A DNA stretch of 64,000 bases from Shewanella donghaensis (GTDB lineage Bacteria; Pseudomonadota; Gammaproteobacteria; Enterobacterales; Shewanellaceae). This document shows, piece by piece, positions 8,482 to 18,600 of the stretch. Under the pieces are notes generated by a model. The model saw nothing but the letters and a program-made list of their open reading frames with translations, was not told the origin of the DNA and made no database searches. Location of the stretch: assembly GCF_007567505.1 (NCBI RefSeq), contig NZ_CP041783.1, forward strand, positions 434,001 through 498,000, given 5' to 3'. A program made the translations under genes and the position numbers. Every line of letters begins with the position of its first letter. Position 1 is the first letter of the stretch.

Positions 8482-10533
8482 ATGAATATTGTTAAAAGAC
8501 GCTTTAACAAGTCGGTACTCGCTTTGGGGGTGGTATCGGCATTGACTTTGGGGATCAGCAGTAGCGCCAATGCTGTTTCATTTGATTGGGGTGAAGTACA
8601 AGGTACTTTCGATTCAACTTGGACTGTCGGCGCTAGCTGGCGTGTTTCAGAGCGAGACTGGGAAGGTCAAATCGGTAAAGTTAACCAACCACAAATGGAT
8701 TGGTCTAATTACTCTGCCTTTGGCGGGGCTTTTGGCGAAACGCCTATCTATTCTTCAGCTCAAATTTGGGACCAAGCTGGTTCTTACTCAAGTAACAATG
8801 ATTTAAGTAACTTACTATATTCTCAGGGTGACACTACCTCTGAACGTTTTAAAGGTTTGCATGAGCTATCTTTAGAATATAAAAACTTCGGTTTATTTGT
8901 TCGTGGCATGTATTTCTACGACCGTAAACTAAGCGACGGTGATTACGATTTTAATGATCCGCTGACGGGCAAAGAATTTGATCCATGCGAAGATAGCCGC
9001 GCATCAGAGGTTCAATGTAAAGATGTACGTTTATTAGATGCATTCGTTTACGGTAACTTTGATTTAAATGACGGTAAAAACCCGCTCTCAGTGCGAGTGG
9101 GTAATCAAGTTGTTTCATGGGGGGAAAGTACATTAATTCCTCACGGCATCGGTGTTATTAACGCTGTCGATTTGAATATCTTGAATGCTCCGGGAGCTGA
9201 GCTAAAAGAAGCATTCCGTCCACAAGGAATGGTTTGGGCTTCATTAGGTCTGACTGAAAATTTAAACGTTGAAGCTTATTACCAATATGATTGGGAGCCA
9301 ATTTGGGTTCCAACACCTGGTTCAAACTTTGCTACTAATGATTTTGCTGGTTTTGGCGGTTATAGCCAAAATGCACAATTGGGCTTCAACTCAAATCCAG
9401 ATATTAACCTTGAATTCTTAATGTCTGAGTATGCAACATTATATGGTGCTGCTGCTGCAGCTAACTTCGATCCTGCATTCGCTGCTTATATGGTGCCATA
9501 CGCAACCAAAGTAGCTTTGATTCAAGATGAAGAAGAGCCAAGCGATGATGGTCAATACGGTTTAAAACTAGGTTATTACGCACCAAGTTTGGGTGAGACT
9601 GAATTTGGTTTGTATTACATGAATTATCACAGTCGCCGTCCTATTATTAGTGGTACAGCTTCAAACTTTAATGCTGATGCTATTGCACGTGATTATGGTC
9701 GTTTAGCTGCCAGTGGCGGTGAAATTGATCGTGAACTCATGCTAAGCATGGAAACATTCACTAAAGCACAAATTGTTTATCCTGAAGATATTCAGTTATA
9801 CGGTGCAAGTTTTAACACATTAGTGGGTGATACTTCTGTTGCCGGTGAAGTTTCCCATCGTATTGATGAGCCTTTACAGATTGATGATGTTGAATTGCTA
9901 TTTGCTGGGATGCCGCAGCAGCTTGCCAATTCAGGAATACGTCCTGATTTAGATGGTGTATCCCAAATTAGTGGTGTTGAAGCTGGTGAAACAATTGATG
10001 GTTTTATTCTGTCAGATACAACTCAAGCCCAGTTTACGTTAACTCATTTATTTGGCCCTACTTGGGGAACGGATAATTTAGTGATGCTTGCTGAAGTTGG
10101 TGGCGTTTGGATTCATGACATGCCAGGATTTGATGAGCTACGTTTAAATGGTCCAGGAACGGCACGTTCTGGTGGCAATCCGGATATGCCTGGGATCATC
10201 GAAGCATTACATGACGGTCCTGAAACTAACCCTTTCCCAACCGATTTCGCTTGGGGTTACCGTTTAGTTGCTAAAGCTGATTTCAATAATATTTTCGCAG
10301 GTGTAAATATGTCGCCACGTGTGATTTTCTCACACGATGTTGATGGTATTACACCGGATCCAATGTTCTTGTTTACAGAAGGGCGTAAGTCCGTTGCTGT
10401 AGGTGTTAACTTTGATTACCGTAGTCGCTGGGGTGCAGATATTTCGTATAACAGCTTCTTTGGTGGCGTGGGTACAACTAATGCAATGACTGACAGAGAT
10501 TATGTCTCTTTCAACGTCAAGTATTCGATCTAA
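8482..10533 (+). CDS. DUF1302 family protein, predicted outer-membrane barrel
   Basis: A 683-residue exported protein with a clear signal peptide (about 1-31, ending SSSANA). The mature part starts VSFDWGEVQGTFDSTWTVGASWR, the usual DUF1302 opening. It is rich in alternating aromatic and polar stretches, consistent with a large beta-barrel; family members are predicted to be outer-membrane proteins, but the function is not known to me. ATG 8482 was chosen because it begins the signal peptide and follows GGAGAGAAG; the longer frame from 8368 adds an implausible 38 residues. It is the first gene of a four-gene operon (DUF1302, DUF1329, YCF48-like, MMPL), with 13 bp to the next. Confidence 0.88.
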   Translation: MNIVKRRFNKSVLALGVVSALTLGISSSANAVSFDWGEVQGTFDSTWTVGASWRVSERDWEGQIGKVNQPQMDWSNYSAFGGAFGETPIYSSAQIWDQAGSYSSNNDLSNLLYSQGDTTSERFKGLHELSLEYKNFGLFVRGMYFYDRKLSDGDYDFNDPLTGKEFDPCEDSRASEVQCKDVRLLDAFVYGNFDLNDGKNPLSVRVGNQVVSWGESTLIPHGIGVINAVDLNILNAPGAELKEAFRPQGMVWASLGLTENLNVEAYYQYDWEPIWVPTPGSNFATNDFAGFGGYSQNAQLGFNSNPDINLEFLMSEYATLYGAAAAANFDPAFAAYMVPYATKVALIQDEEEPSDDGQYGLKLGYYAPSLGETEFGLYYMNYHSRRPIISGTASNFNADAIARDYGRLAASGGEIDRELMLSMETFTKAQIVYPEDIQLYGASFNTLVGDTSVAGEVSHRIDEPLQIDDVELLFAGMPQQLANSGIRPDLDGVSQISGVEAGETIDGFILSDTTQAQFTLTHLFGPTWGTDNLVMLAEVGGVWIHDMPGFDELRLNGPGTARSGGNPDMPGIIEALHDGPETNPFPTDFAWGYRLVAKADFNNIFAGVNMSPRVIFSHDVDGITPDPMFLFTEGRKSVAVGVNFDYRSRWGADISYNSFFGGVGTTNAMTDRDYVSFNVKYSI

Positions 10534-10546
10534 AAGGATAATAATA

Positions 10547-11911
10547 ATGAAGAAACTGACGATATTATCGGCTGCTGTTATGTTGTCGCTGACTGCACCA
10601 GTAGCGATGGCGAAAGTATCAGAAGCTGAAGCTGCAAAGTTAGGAGCAGAGTTAACTCCATTAGGGGCTGTAAAAGCTGGCAACGCAGATGGCTCTATTC
10701 CTGCTTGGGATAATGGTATTACTTCACCTGCTGCAGGTTACGAAAAGGGCATGCATCATCCAGATCCTTTTCCATCAGACAAAGTGTTATTTACAATAAC
10801 TAATGCTAATAAAGCACAATATGCTGAATTTTTAACACCTGGTCAGGTTAAGTTATTTGAACTTTATCCTGATACTTACAAAATGAATGTTTACGAAACA
10901 CGCCGCACAGCTTCAGTACCTCAGTATGTTTATGATGCGACTAAAGCGAATGCTGTTAATGCAGAGCTTGTTTCCAATGGTAACGGTGTTACTGGTGCGT
11001 CTATTAGTGTTCCATTTCCTATCCCATCTAACGGTTTAGAAGTAATTTGGAACCATATTTTACGCTATCGTGGGGTTGATGTAGAAACGTATCGTAGCCA
11101 AGCAGCGCCAACTGCAGGTGGTTCTTACACCTTAATTGAAACTGCTGAAGAGATCCGTTTTGAGTATAGCCGCCCAGAAATAACTCTGGATAAGCTTGCT
11201 GAAACCAATACATTATTCTTCTTCAAACAAGTTGTTCGTCAGCCTGCACGTCTTGCTGGTACAGCATTGTTAGTTAAAGAAACAATGGATCAAGAAGCGT
11301 TACCTCGTCAAGCGTGGACTTACAACACTGGACAACGCCGTGTGCGTAAAGCGCCAAATGTTGCTTTTGATACGCCAGGTACAGTTTCTGATGGTCTAAG
11401 AACAACCGATGACTTCGATATGTTTAACGGTTCACCAGTGCGTTATAACTGGGAACTTGTAGGCAAAAAAGAAGTATACATTCCATATAACGATTACAAG
11501 TTACATTCAGATGCACTTGAGTATGACCAAATTCTTCAACCTGGTCATATCAACCCTGAATATGCTCGTTGGGAAAAGCATCGTGTTTGGGAAGTGAAAG
11601 CGACCTTGAAAGAAGGTATGCGTCATATCTATAAAACGCGCGTGTTTTACATCGATGAAGATTCATGGCAGGTATCGTTAACTGATATGTATGATAACCG
11701 TGATGAATTATATCGTGTGGGAACAGCACATTCTATCAACTACTATGAAGTGCCAACTCATTGGAGTACGCTAGAAATCTTCCACGATTTACAGTCTCGT
11801 CGCTATTTAGCAATGGGGTTAGACAACGAAGGCCGCATGTATAATTTCGATGCCAAGCTAACAGAGTCAAACTTCACTCCTGATGCACTTCGTCGCGCAG
11901 GTATTCGCTAG
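10547..11911 (+). CDS. DUF1329 family periplasmic protein
   Basis: A 454-residue exported protein with a signal peptide (MKKLTILSAAVMLSLTAPVAMA). The mature N-terminus has KLGAELTPLGAVKAGNADGS and PAWDNGI, characteristic of DUF1329. As I recall, the family is compared with the LolA/LolB-type lipid-binding fold; this was not checked. The C-terminal half carries RVWEVKATLKEGMRHIY and YNWELVGKKEVYIPY segments, conserved in the family. ATG 10547 directly starts the signal peptide and follows AAAGGATAA. DUF1329 genes are regularly next to DUF1302 genes, as here, so the two probably act together in the envelope. Confidence 0.88.
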   Translation: MKKLTILSAAVMLSLTAPVAMAKVSEAEAAKLGAELTPLGAVKAGNADGSIPAWDNGITSPAAGYEKGMHHPDPFPSDKVLFTITNANKAQYAEFLTPGQVKLFELYPDTYKMNVYETRRTASVPQYVYDATKANAVNAELVSNGNGVTGASISVPFPIPSNGLEVIWNHILRYRGVDVETYRSQAAPTAGGSYTLIETAEEIRFEYSRPEITLDKLAETNTLFFFKQVVRQPARLAGTALLVKETMDQEALPRQAWTYNTGQRRVRKAPNVAFDTPGTVSDGLRTTDDFDMFNGSPVRYNWELVGKKEVYIPYNDYKLHSDALEYDQILQPGHINPEYARWEKHRVWEVKATLKEGMRHIYKTRVFYIDEDSWQVSLTDMYDNRDELYRVGTAHSINYYEVPTHWSTLEIFHDLQSRRYLAMGLDNEGRMYNFDAKLTESNFTPDALRRAGIR

Positions 11912-11920
11912 ACCTATTAT

Positions 11921-11939
11921 GGGGCGCATCATGCGCCCC
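11921..11939 (+). terminator. Intercistronic GC-rich hairpin (possible attenuator)
   Basis: GGGGCGCAT (11921-11929), C, ATGCGCCCC (11931-11939): a perfect 9-bp inverted repeat. The following bases (TGTTATTC) give only a weak T tract. It may partly terminate or stabilise the upstream DUF1302-DUF1329 message rather than end the operon. Confidence 0.6.
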
Positions 11940-11961
11940 TGTTATTCTTAAGGAAGTTTGT

Positions 11962-12972
11962 ATGTCGTTTCGCACACTTCGCAACGTTGCCGCAATCAGT
12001 ATTAGCTGTTTCACCTTTGTTGCGCCAACTCATGCTCAATTTGATCCTCTTACTGTTCAAATCCAACCACTCGCTCAAACCTCTTTAGTGTTAGATATAG
12101 CTAAAGCTGGGGATAAGCTTGTTGCTGTTGGTGAACGTGGCCATGTATTAATCAAACAACAACAATGGCAACAAATCAATTCACCTGTAATGGCACAACT
12201 GACCAAAGTTTTCTTCTTAGATGATATGCAAGGTTGGGCTGTTGGTCATGATGCAACCATTATTCATACTAAAGACGGTGGTTTAACTTGGGCTATTCAG
12301 TTTGAATCAGCTGAAATTGAAAAGCCGTTGCTCGATATTCTTTTCTTTGATGATAACAACGGTATTGCCGTTGGTGCTTATGGGTTATTTTATCGCACCA
12401 CTGATGGCGGTGAGAACTGGAGCGCTGAATTTCATGAAGAACTGTTATTTGAAGAAGATATTGGCTACTTAGCCGATTTAAAAGCTGAAGATGAAGCGCT
12501 TTATTTATCTGAACGTGCAGCATTATTGCCACATTTCAATCGCGTGATTAAACTTGCTGATAATCGTTTATTAATGGTTGGTGAACTTGGACTTGTAGCG
12601 ACATCAAGTGACAACGGTCATTCTTTTACAGCGCAAGCATTCGATTATGAAGGTTCAATGTTTAATGCTATTGAAACGAAAGACAGTATTTATTTGATGG
12701 GCCTACGTGGTCACGTATTCCAAAATGATAAACAACTTTCTCAGTGGCAAGAAGTGGATATGCCCGTTAAGTCTTCGATTAACAATGCTTATATCAATGA
12801 AAACGGATCTCTCTATTTAGTGGGTAACGCTGGTGTTGTAATCGAGTTAGACCTGAATCAAAAAGCACAAATAATCGCTCGTAGACAAGGCGAGAATATT
12901 GTTGCCATCGAGAGCGATAACCAAGGCGAGATCTGGTTTGCTGGTTCAAAAGGTTTATTCCAACTGAAGTAA
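11962..12972 (+). CDS. YCF48/BNR-type beta-propeller protein, exported
   Basis: A 336-residue protein with a signal peptide ending PTHAQ (about residue 26). It has repeated propeller-blade motifs: GWAVGHDATIIHTKDGGLTW (about 91-110) and GIAVGAYGLFYRTTDGGENW (about 133-152), with weaker copies later. This is the pattern of YCF48/Hcf136-like proteins, here in a non-photosynthetic bacterium. The family includes photosystem II assembly factors, but in this operon type the role is unknown; a periplasmic scaffold or assembly factor is an inference. ATG 11962 follows AAGGAAG. It lies between the DUF1329 gene and the MMPL transporter gene. Confidence 0.85.
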   Translation: MSFRTLRNVAAISISCFTFVAPTHAQFDPLTVQIQPLAQTSLVLDIAKAGDKLVAVGERGHVLIKQQQWQQINSPVMAQLTKVFFLDDMQGWAVGHDATIIHTKDGGLTWAIQFESAEIEKPLLDILFFDDNNGIAVGAYGLFYRTTDGGENWSAEFHEELLFEEDIGYLADLKAEDEALYLSERAALLPHFNRVIKLADNRLLMVGELGLVATSSDNGHSFTAQAFDYEGSMFNAIETKDSIYLMGLRGHVFQNDKQLSQWQEVDMPVKSSINNAYINENGSLYLVGNAGVVIELDLNQKAQIIARRQGENIVAIESDNQGEIWFAGSKGLFQLK

Positions 12973-13022
12973 TTTATAAGCATGAATAATAAAAATATAA
13001 CAACAATAATAGGGCCGATAAG

Positions 13023-15377
13023 ATGTTAGAAAAACTGGTCAATGGATTTGAAACCCATCTTTTTAGAAATCGGATGTGGGTAATTTTATCTTTTATATTA
13101 ATTACCTTCTTTCTTGGTTATCAAGCTAGTCAACTAAAGATGGATGCGGCTTTTAGTAAAAATATTCCGTTAAATCATGAGTACATGAAAACCTATACTA
13201 AGCACCAGAAAGATTTTGGTGGTGCAAATAGAATTATGGTTTCAGTAGAAGATACCAGTGGAGATATTTTTAACCCTGAGTATTTTGAAACTCTCAAAAA
13301 TGTACATGATCAATTATTTTTTATCCCAGGTGTTGAACGCTCTCAAGTGACTTCGTTGTATTCTCCGTCAACACGATTTACTGAAGTTGTTGAAGATGGA
13401 TTTGCTGGCGGTCCAGTTATACCTGCTGATTTTCGTAATGATGATTACGGCCTTGGTGTCGTAAGAGACAATATTGAAAAAGCAGGTATTGTTGGGCGCT
13501 TAGTGGCTAACGATTATTCATCGGCGATGTTAACCGCGCAGTTAATGGATTTTGTGGCTAAAACTGATGAAGAAATGGCAGAGTCCGAAGGGGCTGAAAA
13601 AGATGTTACCACCAAGCCATTAAATACCATTCAGTTTGCACAACAGTTAGAAAACGAATTACGTGCAAAATATGAAACCGATACCATTAAAATCCATATT
13701 ATTGGTTTTGCTAAGATGGCCGGTGATGTAGCAGAAGGCGCAAAGGGCGTATTATTATTTTTCCTAATCGCTATCCTTATTACTGCAGTGATGGTTTATC
13801 TATTTTCTAAATCCTTAATGCTTACTGTGTTACCACTTGTGTGTAGTTTAATGGCGGTATTTTGGCAGTTAGGGCTATTAACCGTTGTAGGGTTTGGCTT
13901 AGATCCGATGTCAATCCTAGTACCGTTTCTGGTGTTTGCCATTGGTGTGAGTCATGGCGTACAGATGATCAACGCTGTTAGACGTCGGGTGGGCGATGGT
14001 CAATCGACAAAAGCCGCTTCCGCTTCCGCGTTTCGTAGCTTACTAGTACCCGGTGGTGTGGCATTACTATCTGATACTGTCGGCTTTTTAACCTTGCTGG
14101 CCATTGACATTGGTATTATCCGTGAACTTGCTATATCTGCATCATTAGGCGTTGCAGTTATTATTCTTACCAACTTGATTCTTCTGCCATTAGTTATCTC
14201 TTATACAACCATTAAACCTGTAAAAGAGAACAAAGCGCAAAAAGAAAAAATTGAAGGGATTTGGCGCAGTTTATCTAAATTTGCGACCCCGAAATATGCA
14301 ACGATTGTTTTGATATGTACGGCGGTTTTATATGTATTTGGCTTCCAGCAAGCCAGCAACATTAAAATTGGCGACTTACAAGGCGGGGCACCAGCATTAC
14401 ACCTTGATTCACGTTACAACCAAGATACGTTTTATATCACTGATAATTATTCAATTACCACTGATTACATGACGGTCATTGTAGAAGCGACACCTGAAGC
14501 ATGTACTTATCATTCTATATTAACTGAGATTGACCAGTTTGAATGGATGGTATCGAACACACCTGGTGTTGAGTCAACAGCCAGTTTAGCGTCAGTGGCT
14601 AAACGGGTAAATGCCGGCTTTAACGAAGGTAATCCTAAGTGGCAAATTTTGCCAAGAACAACGGCGAGTTTGGTTCAGGCTGTTGGACGTGTACCAACAA
14701 CGTCAGGATTGCTGAATGGTAATTGTTCTGTGATGCCAGTGTTCTTGTTCTTGAAAGATCATAAAGCTGAAACGATTGAAGTTGTTACTGCAAAAATTAA
14801 AGAAGTAGCAGCAAAGCTTAATACTGACACCTTGCAATTTAAATTAGCATCGGGTCCAGTTGGTGTTATGGCAGCAACTAATGAGGCAGTAAGCGAAGCC
14901 CAGCTTCCTATGATGATTTACGTTTACGGTGCTGTGTTTATTTTATGCTTAATTAGTTTTAGATCGCTTAAAGCTACCGTTGCGGTAATTGTACCTCTTT
15001 ATGTGGTATCGACCTTAGCACAAGCATTAATGACTTGGCTTGATATCGGGCTTGCAGTGAGTACATTGCCGGTTATCGCATTAGGTGTTGGTATTGGTGT
15101 CGACTATGGGATTTATATCTTGTCGACCATGTCTGGAAAATTAAGTAATGGTATGCCGGTGCAACAAGCTTACTTCGAAGCGCTAATCGAACGAGGCAGT
15201 GCAGTTATCTTTACTGGGCTTACTTTAGCCATTGGTGTCAGCACTTGGTTCTTCTCAGCACTTAAATTCCAAATGGATATGGGAATTTTGTTAACATTCA
15301 TGTTTTTAGTGAATATGTTGGGTGCGATAATTATCTTGCCTGCTCTTTCGGCAATATTCTGGCGTAAACCCAAGTAA
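13023..15377 (+). CDS. MMPL/RND-family transporter (COG1033 type)
   Basis: A 784-residue inner-membrane protein of the MMPL subset of the RND superfamily. TM1 is at about 17-36. A first periplasmic loop (about 40-235) is followed by a bundle of about five helices (about 240-400), then a second loop and a second bundle (about 640-780). GVGIGVDYGIYILS in the second half is a typical conserved helix. It is much smaller than AcrB-type pumps and lacks a neighbouring periplasmic adaptor or TolC. Family members move lipids or hydrophobic compounds; the substrate here is unknown. It is the last gene of the DUF1302-DUF1329-YCF48 operon, with a strong terminator after it. Confidence 0.9.
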   Translation: MLEKLVNGFETHLFRNRMWVILSFILITFFLGYQASQLKMDAAFSKNIPLNHEYMKTYTKHQKDFGGANRIMVSVEDTSGDIFNPEYFETLKNVHDQLFFIPGVERSQVTSLYSPSTRFTEVVEDGFAGGPVIPADFRNDDYGLGVVRDNIEKAGIVGRLVANDYSSAMLTAQLMDFVAKTDEEMAESEGAEKDVTTKPLNTIQFAQQLENELRAKYETDTIKIHIIGFAKMAGDVAEGAKGVLLFFLIAILITAVMVYLFSKSLMLTVLPLVCSLMAVFWQLGLLTVVGFGLDPMSILVPFLVFAIGVSHGVQMINAVRRRVGDGQSTKAASASAFRSLLVPGGVALLSDTVGFLTLLAIDIGIIRELAISASLGVAVIILTNLILLPLVISYTTIKPVKENKAQKEKIEGIWRSLSKFATPKYATIVLICTAVLYVFGFQQASNIKIGDLQGGAPALHLDSRYNQDTFYITDNYSITTDYMTVIVEATPEACTYHSILTEIDQFEWMVSNTPGVESTASLASVAKRVNAGFNEGNPKWQILPRTTASLVQAVGRVPTTSGLLNGNCSVMPVFLFLKDHKAETIEVVTAKIKEVAAKLNTDTLQFKLASGPVGVMAATNEAVSEAQLPMMIYVYGAVFILCLISFRSLKATVAVIVPLYVVSTLAQALMTWLDIGLAVSTLPVIALGVGIGVDYGIYILSTMSGKLSNGMPVQQAYFEALIERGSAVIFTGLTLAIGVSTWFFSALKFQMDMGILLTFMFLVNMLGAIIILPALSAIFWRKPK

Positions 15378-15396
15378 TATATAAGGTTTATAATTT

Positions 15397-15425
15397 AAAG
15401 AGGAGCTTAGCTCCTCTTTTTTTTT
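15397..15425 (+). terminator. Terminator of the DUF1302-MMPL operon
   Basis: AAAGAGGAGC (15397-15406), TTA, GCTCCTCTTT (15410-15419), continuing in T to 15425. A strong hairpin that closes the four-gene operon. Confidence 0.92.
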
Positions 15426-15643
15426 GCATAGTTAGTCTATCTAAACGCTTGATTGTTCATTTACTGTCTATAATTCTTTATACAACAAGGATTTTAGAGG
15501 ATCTACCACTAAAATATTCCTCGAAATAGCGCCAAATTAGTAATAAACTTTGCTCCAGATCTCAGTTTTAGACTGAATCAACAAGCCGAAGCATCCAATA
15601 TAATGATAAAAGCGCTGCCATTAACGCTTAAGGAATCTGCAAC

Positions 15644-18600
15644 ATGGCCTTTAAAGATGCAATGCCTTCAGTACTACTAGAAAATGTAGTCAATTTAATT
15701 CATAAAAAAATCCCTAATACTCAAGCAAAACAAGTTGAGCAATTTGCCAATTGTATATACGCCCATATGTCAAAAGACGACTTAAATGCTCGTAATGACA
15801 GCGATCTCTATGGTGCAGTACTCAGTCTTTGGAATGCGCTAAACAAATCTGCTAAAACCAACAGCCACATCCGAGTGTTTAATCCGAGTCAGTCAAAACA
15901 TGGCTGGCAATCTACCCATAGTATTATTGAAATTATTCAGCCTGATATGCCATTCTTGGTTGACTCGGTAACTATGGCATTAAACCGTATGGGTATCACG
16001 GCGCATATGATGCTACACACTCCGTTAGCATTAGTTCGTGATGAGGAATTGGTTAAAGAAGTCTCTTTCATAAAAGATGCGCCTGAAGCTACTGAAAATG
16101 TAGCGGTATTCTTAATTGAGATTGACCGACAAAGTAGTGACTTAGATATTAAAGCCATTGGTAAAGAACTCGAGTCAGTATTTGCTGATGTCGTTTCTTC
16201 TGTCGATGACTGGCAACAAATGTCAGATAAACTTTCGGACACGATTAACACATTGCCAAAACAGCCTTTCCCTGGGGCAAAATGTGAAAAAGATGAAGCA
16301 GTTAGTTTTTTAACCTATCTGAATAACCATCACTTTACCTTGCTAGGATATCGCTATTACGAATTAAAGCGTGTTGAAGGTGATGTTGAACTTGTCCCTG
16401 ATTTAGATTCAAGCTTAGGATTAATGACACGTTCACGTAATAACCATTCTGATCATGGTTTGCTACTCTCGACTTTCTCTGAATCGGCACGAAAAGAAGC
16501 ATTAGACGAGAGCTTATTAGTCTTAACTAAGAGTTCGACTAAAAGTCGTGTTCATCGTCCTGCATATGTTGATTACGTTGGTATTAAACGTTTTGACAAA
16601 AAGGGCAATGTGATAGGTGAAGACCGTTTCTTAGGCCTATATGCATCAAATCTTTATAACCGTAGTCCAAGAGAAATCCCGCTTTTAGCTGGAAAAGTTG
16701 AACGTATTATGGAACGTTCAGGTTTAGCTCAACGCTCTCATGATTACAAAGCATTGATGAATACCCTTGAGAACTTACCAAGAGACGAACTCATTCAATC
16801 TAAAGAAGATGAATTAGCCAGTGTTGCTCGCGGTGTATTACAAATGCAAGATCGTGACAAACTAAAAGTGTTTGTACGTAAAGACGGTTTCGGCCGTTTC
16901 TTATCTTGTTTAGTGTATGTATCTAAAGATCGCTATAACACTAAATTACGTGAAGATACTCAACGTATTTTGGCGCAACACTTTAATAGCACTGAAGATG
17001 TTGAATTCACGACTTACTTCTCTGAATCAACTTTAGCGCGTACGCACTACATTATTAAAGTTGATAATAACAATATGGATGTCGATGTGGCTGCTATTGA
17101 GAAAAACCTAATTGAAGCAGCTCGCTCTTGGGAAGATAAATTACATAGTTCGTTAACTAACTCATTAGGTGAGCAATCAGGCACGGGCTTAGTTAAGCGT
17201 TATTTAAATTCGTTCTCTCCTAGCTATAAAGAAGATGTATTGCCAAGTTCTGCAGTTGTTGATATTCAACATCTTGAAGCATTGAACGACGACCATAAAT
17301 TAGGCATGCTTTTTTATCAGCCGCAAGAAACAGCACTAAATGATAATAAGGTTCGTTTAAAGTTATTCCATAAAGATGAGCCTATTCATCTTTCTGATGT
17401 AATGCCAATGCTTGAAAACTTCGGACTTCGCGTTATTAATGAGCGTCCATACGAAGTGAAAACAGCGGATGGTGCGACTTTCTGGATTCTTGATTTCTTG
17501 ATGACAGTGCAGGGCGCGGCGATTGAAAACTTAGCTGATAGCCAAGTTCGCTTCCAAAATGCATTGTCACAAGTATGGCAAAAACAATTAGAAGATGATG
17601 GCTTTAACCGTATGGTTTTAGCGACGAGTCTGTCTGGCCGTGAAGTATCAATACTACGCGCTTATGCTAAATACATGCGTCAAATTGATGCAACCTTTAG
17701 CCAGTCGTATATAGAAGAAACCTTTAATCGCTATCCTCAACTTGCTGATTTACTAGTAAAAATGTTCATTCGTAAGTTTAACCCTAAACTTAAGACACGT
17801 ACATTAAGCAAGTTCTTTGAACAAATTGAGCTGCGTTTAGAAGATGTGTCGAGTCTGGATGATGACCGTATTATTCGTCGTTACCTCGATTTGATTAACG
17901 CTACAGTGCGTACCAACTTCTATCAAACGATTAATAAAGCAGACCTTAAACCCTATATCTCATTTAAGTTCTTGCCCGAAGATATTCCAGAAATGCCACG
18001 CCCGTTACCAAAGTTTGAAATTTTTGTGTACTCGCCAAGATTTGAAGGTGTGCATTTACGTGGTGGGAAAGTGGCGCGAGGTGGTTTGCGTTGGTCAGAT
18101 CGTCGTGAAGATTTCCGAACTGAAGTTTTAGGTCTGGTTAAAGCACAACAAGTTAAAAACACCGTGATCGTACCAGTTGGCGCAAAAGGTGGTTTTGTTT
18201 GTAAGCAACTGCCTACTGATGGTAGTCGTGAAGCATTCTTCAACGAAGGGCAAGCGTGTTATCGCTTATTTATTCGTGGTTTACTTGATATTAGTGACAA
18301 CATCATCGAAGGAACTGTTGTTCCGCCTAAAGATGTTGTACGTCACGATGAAGATGATGCATACCTGGTTGTTGCAGCCGATAAAGGCACTGCCACATTC
18401 TCAGATATCGCCAACGAAATAGCCATCGAATACGATTTCTGGTTAGGTGATGCGTTTGCTTCTGGTGGTAGTAACGGTTACGACCATAAGAAAATGGGTA
18501 TTACAGCCAAAGGTGCGTGGGAATCAGTTAAACGTCATTTCCGCGAAGAAGGTATTGATTGTCAAACGACCGACTTTACTTGTTTAGCCGTTGGTGACAT

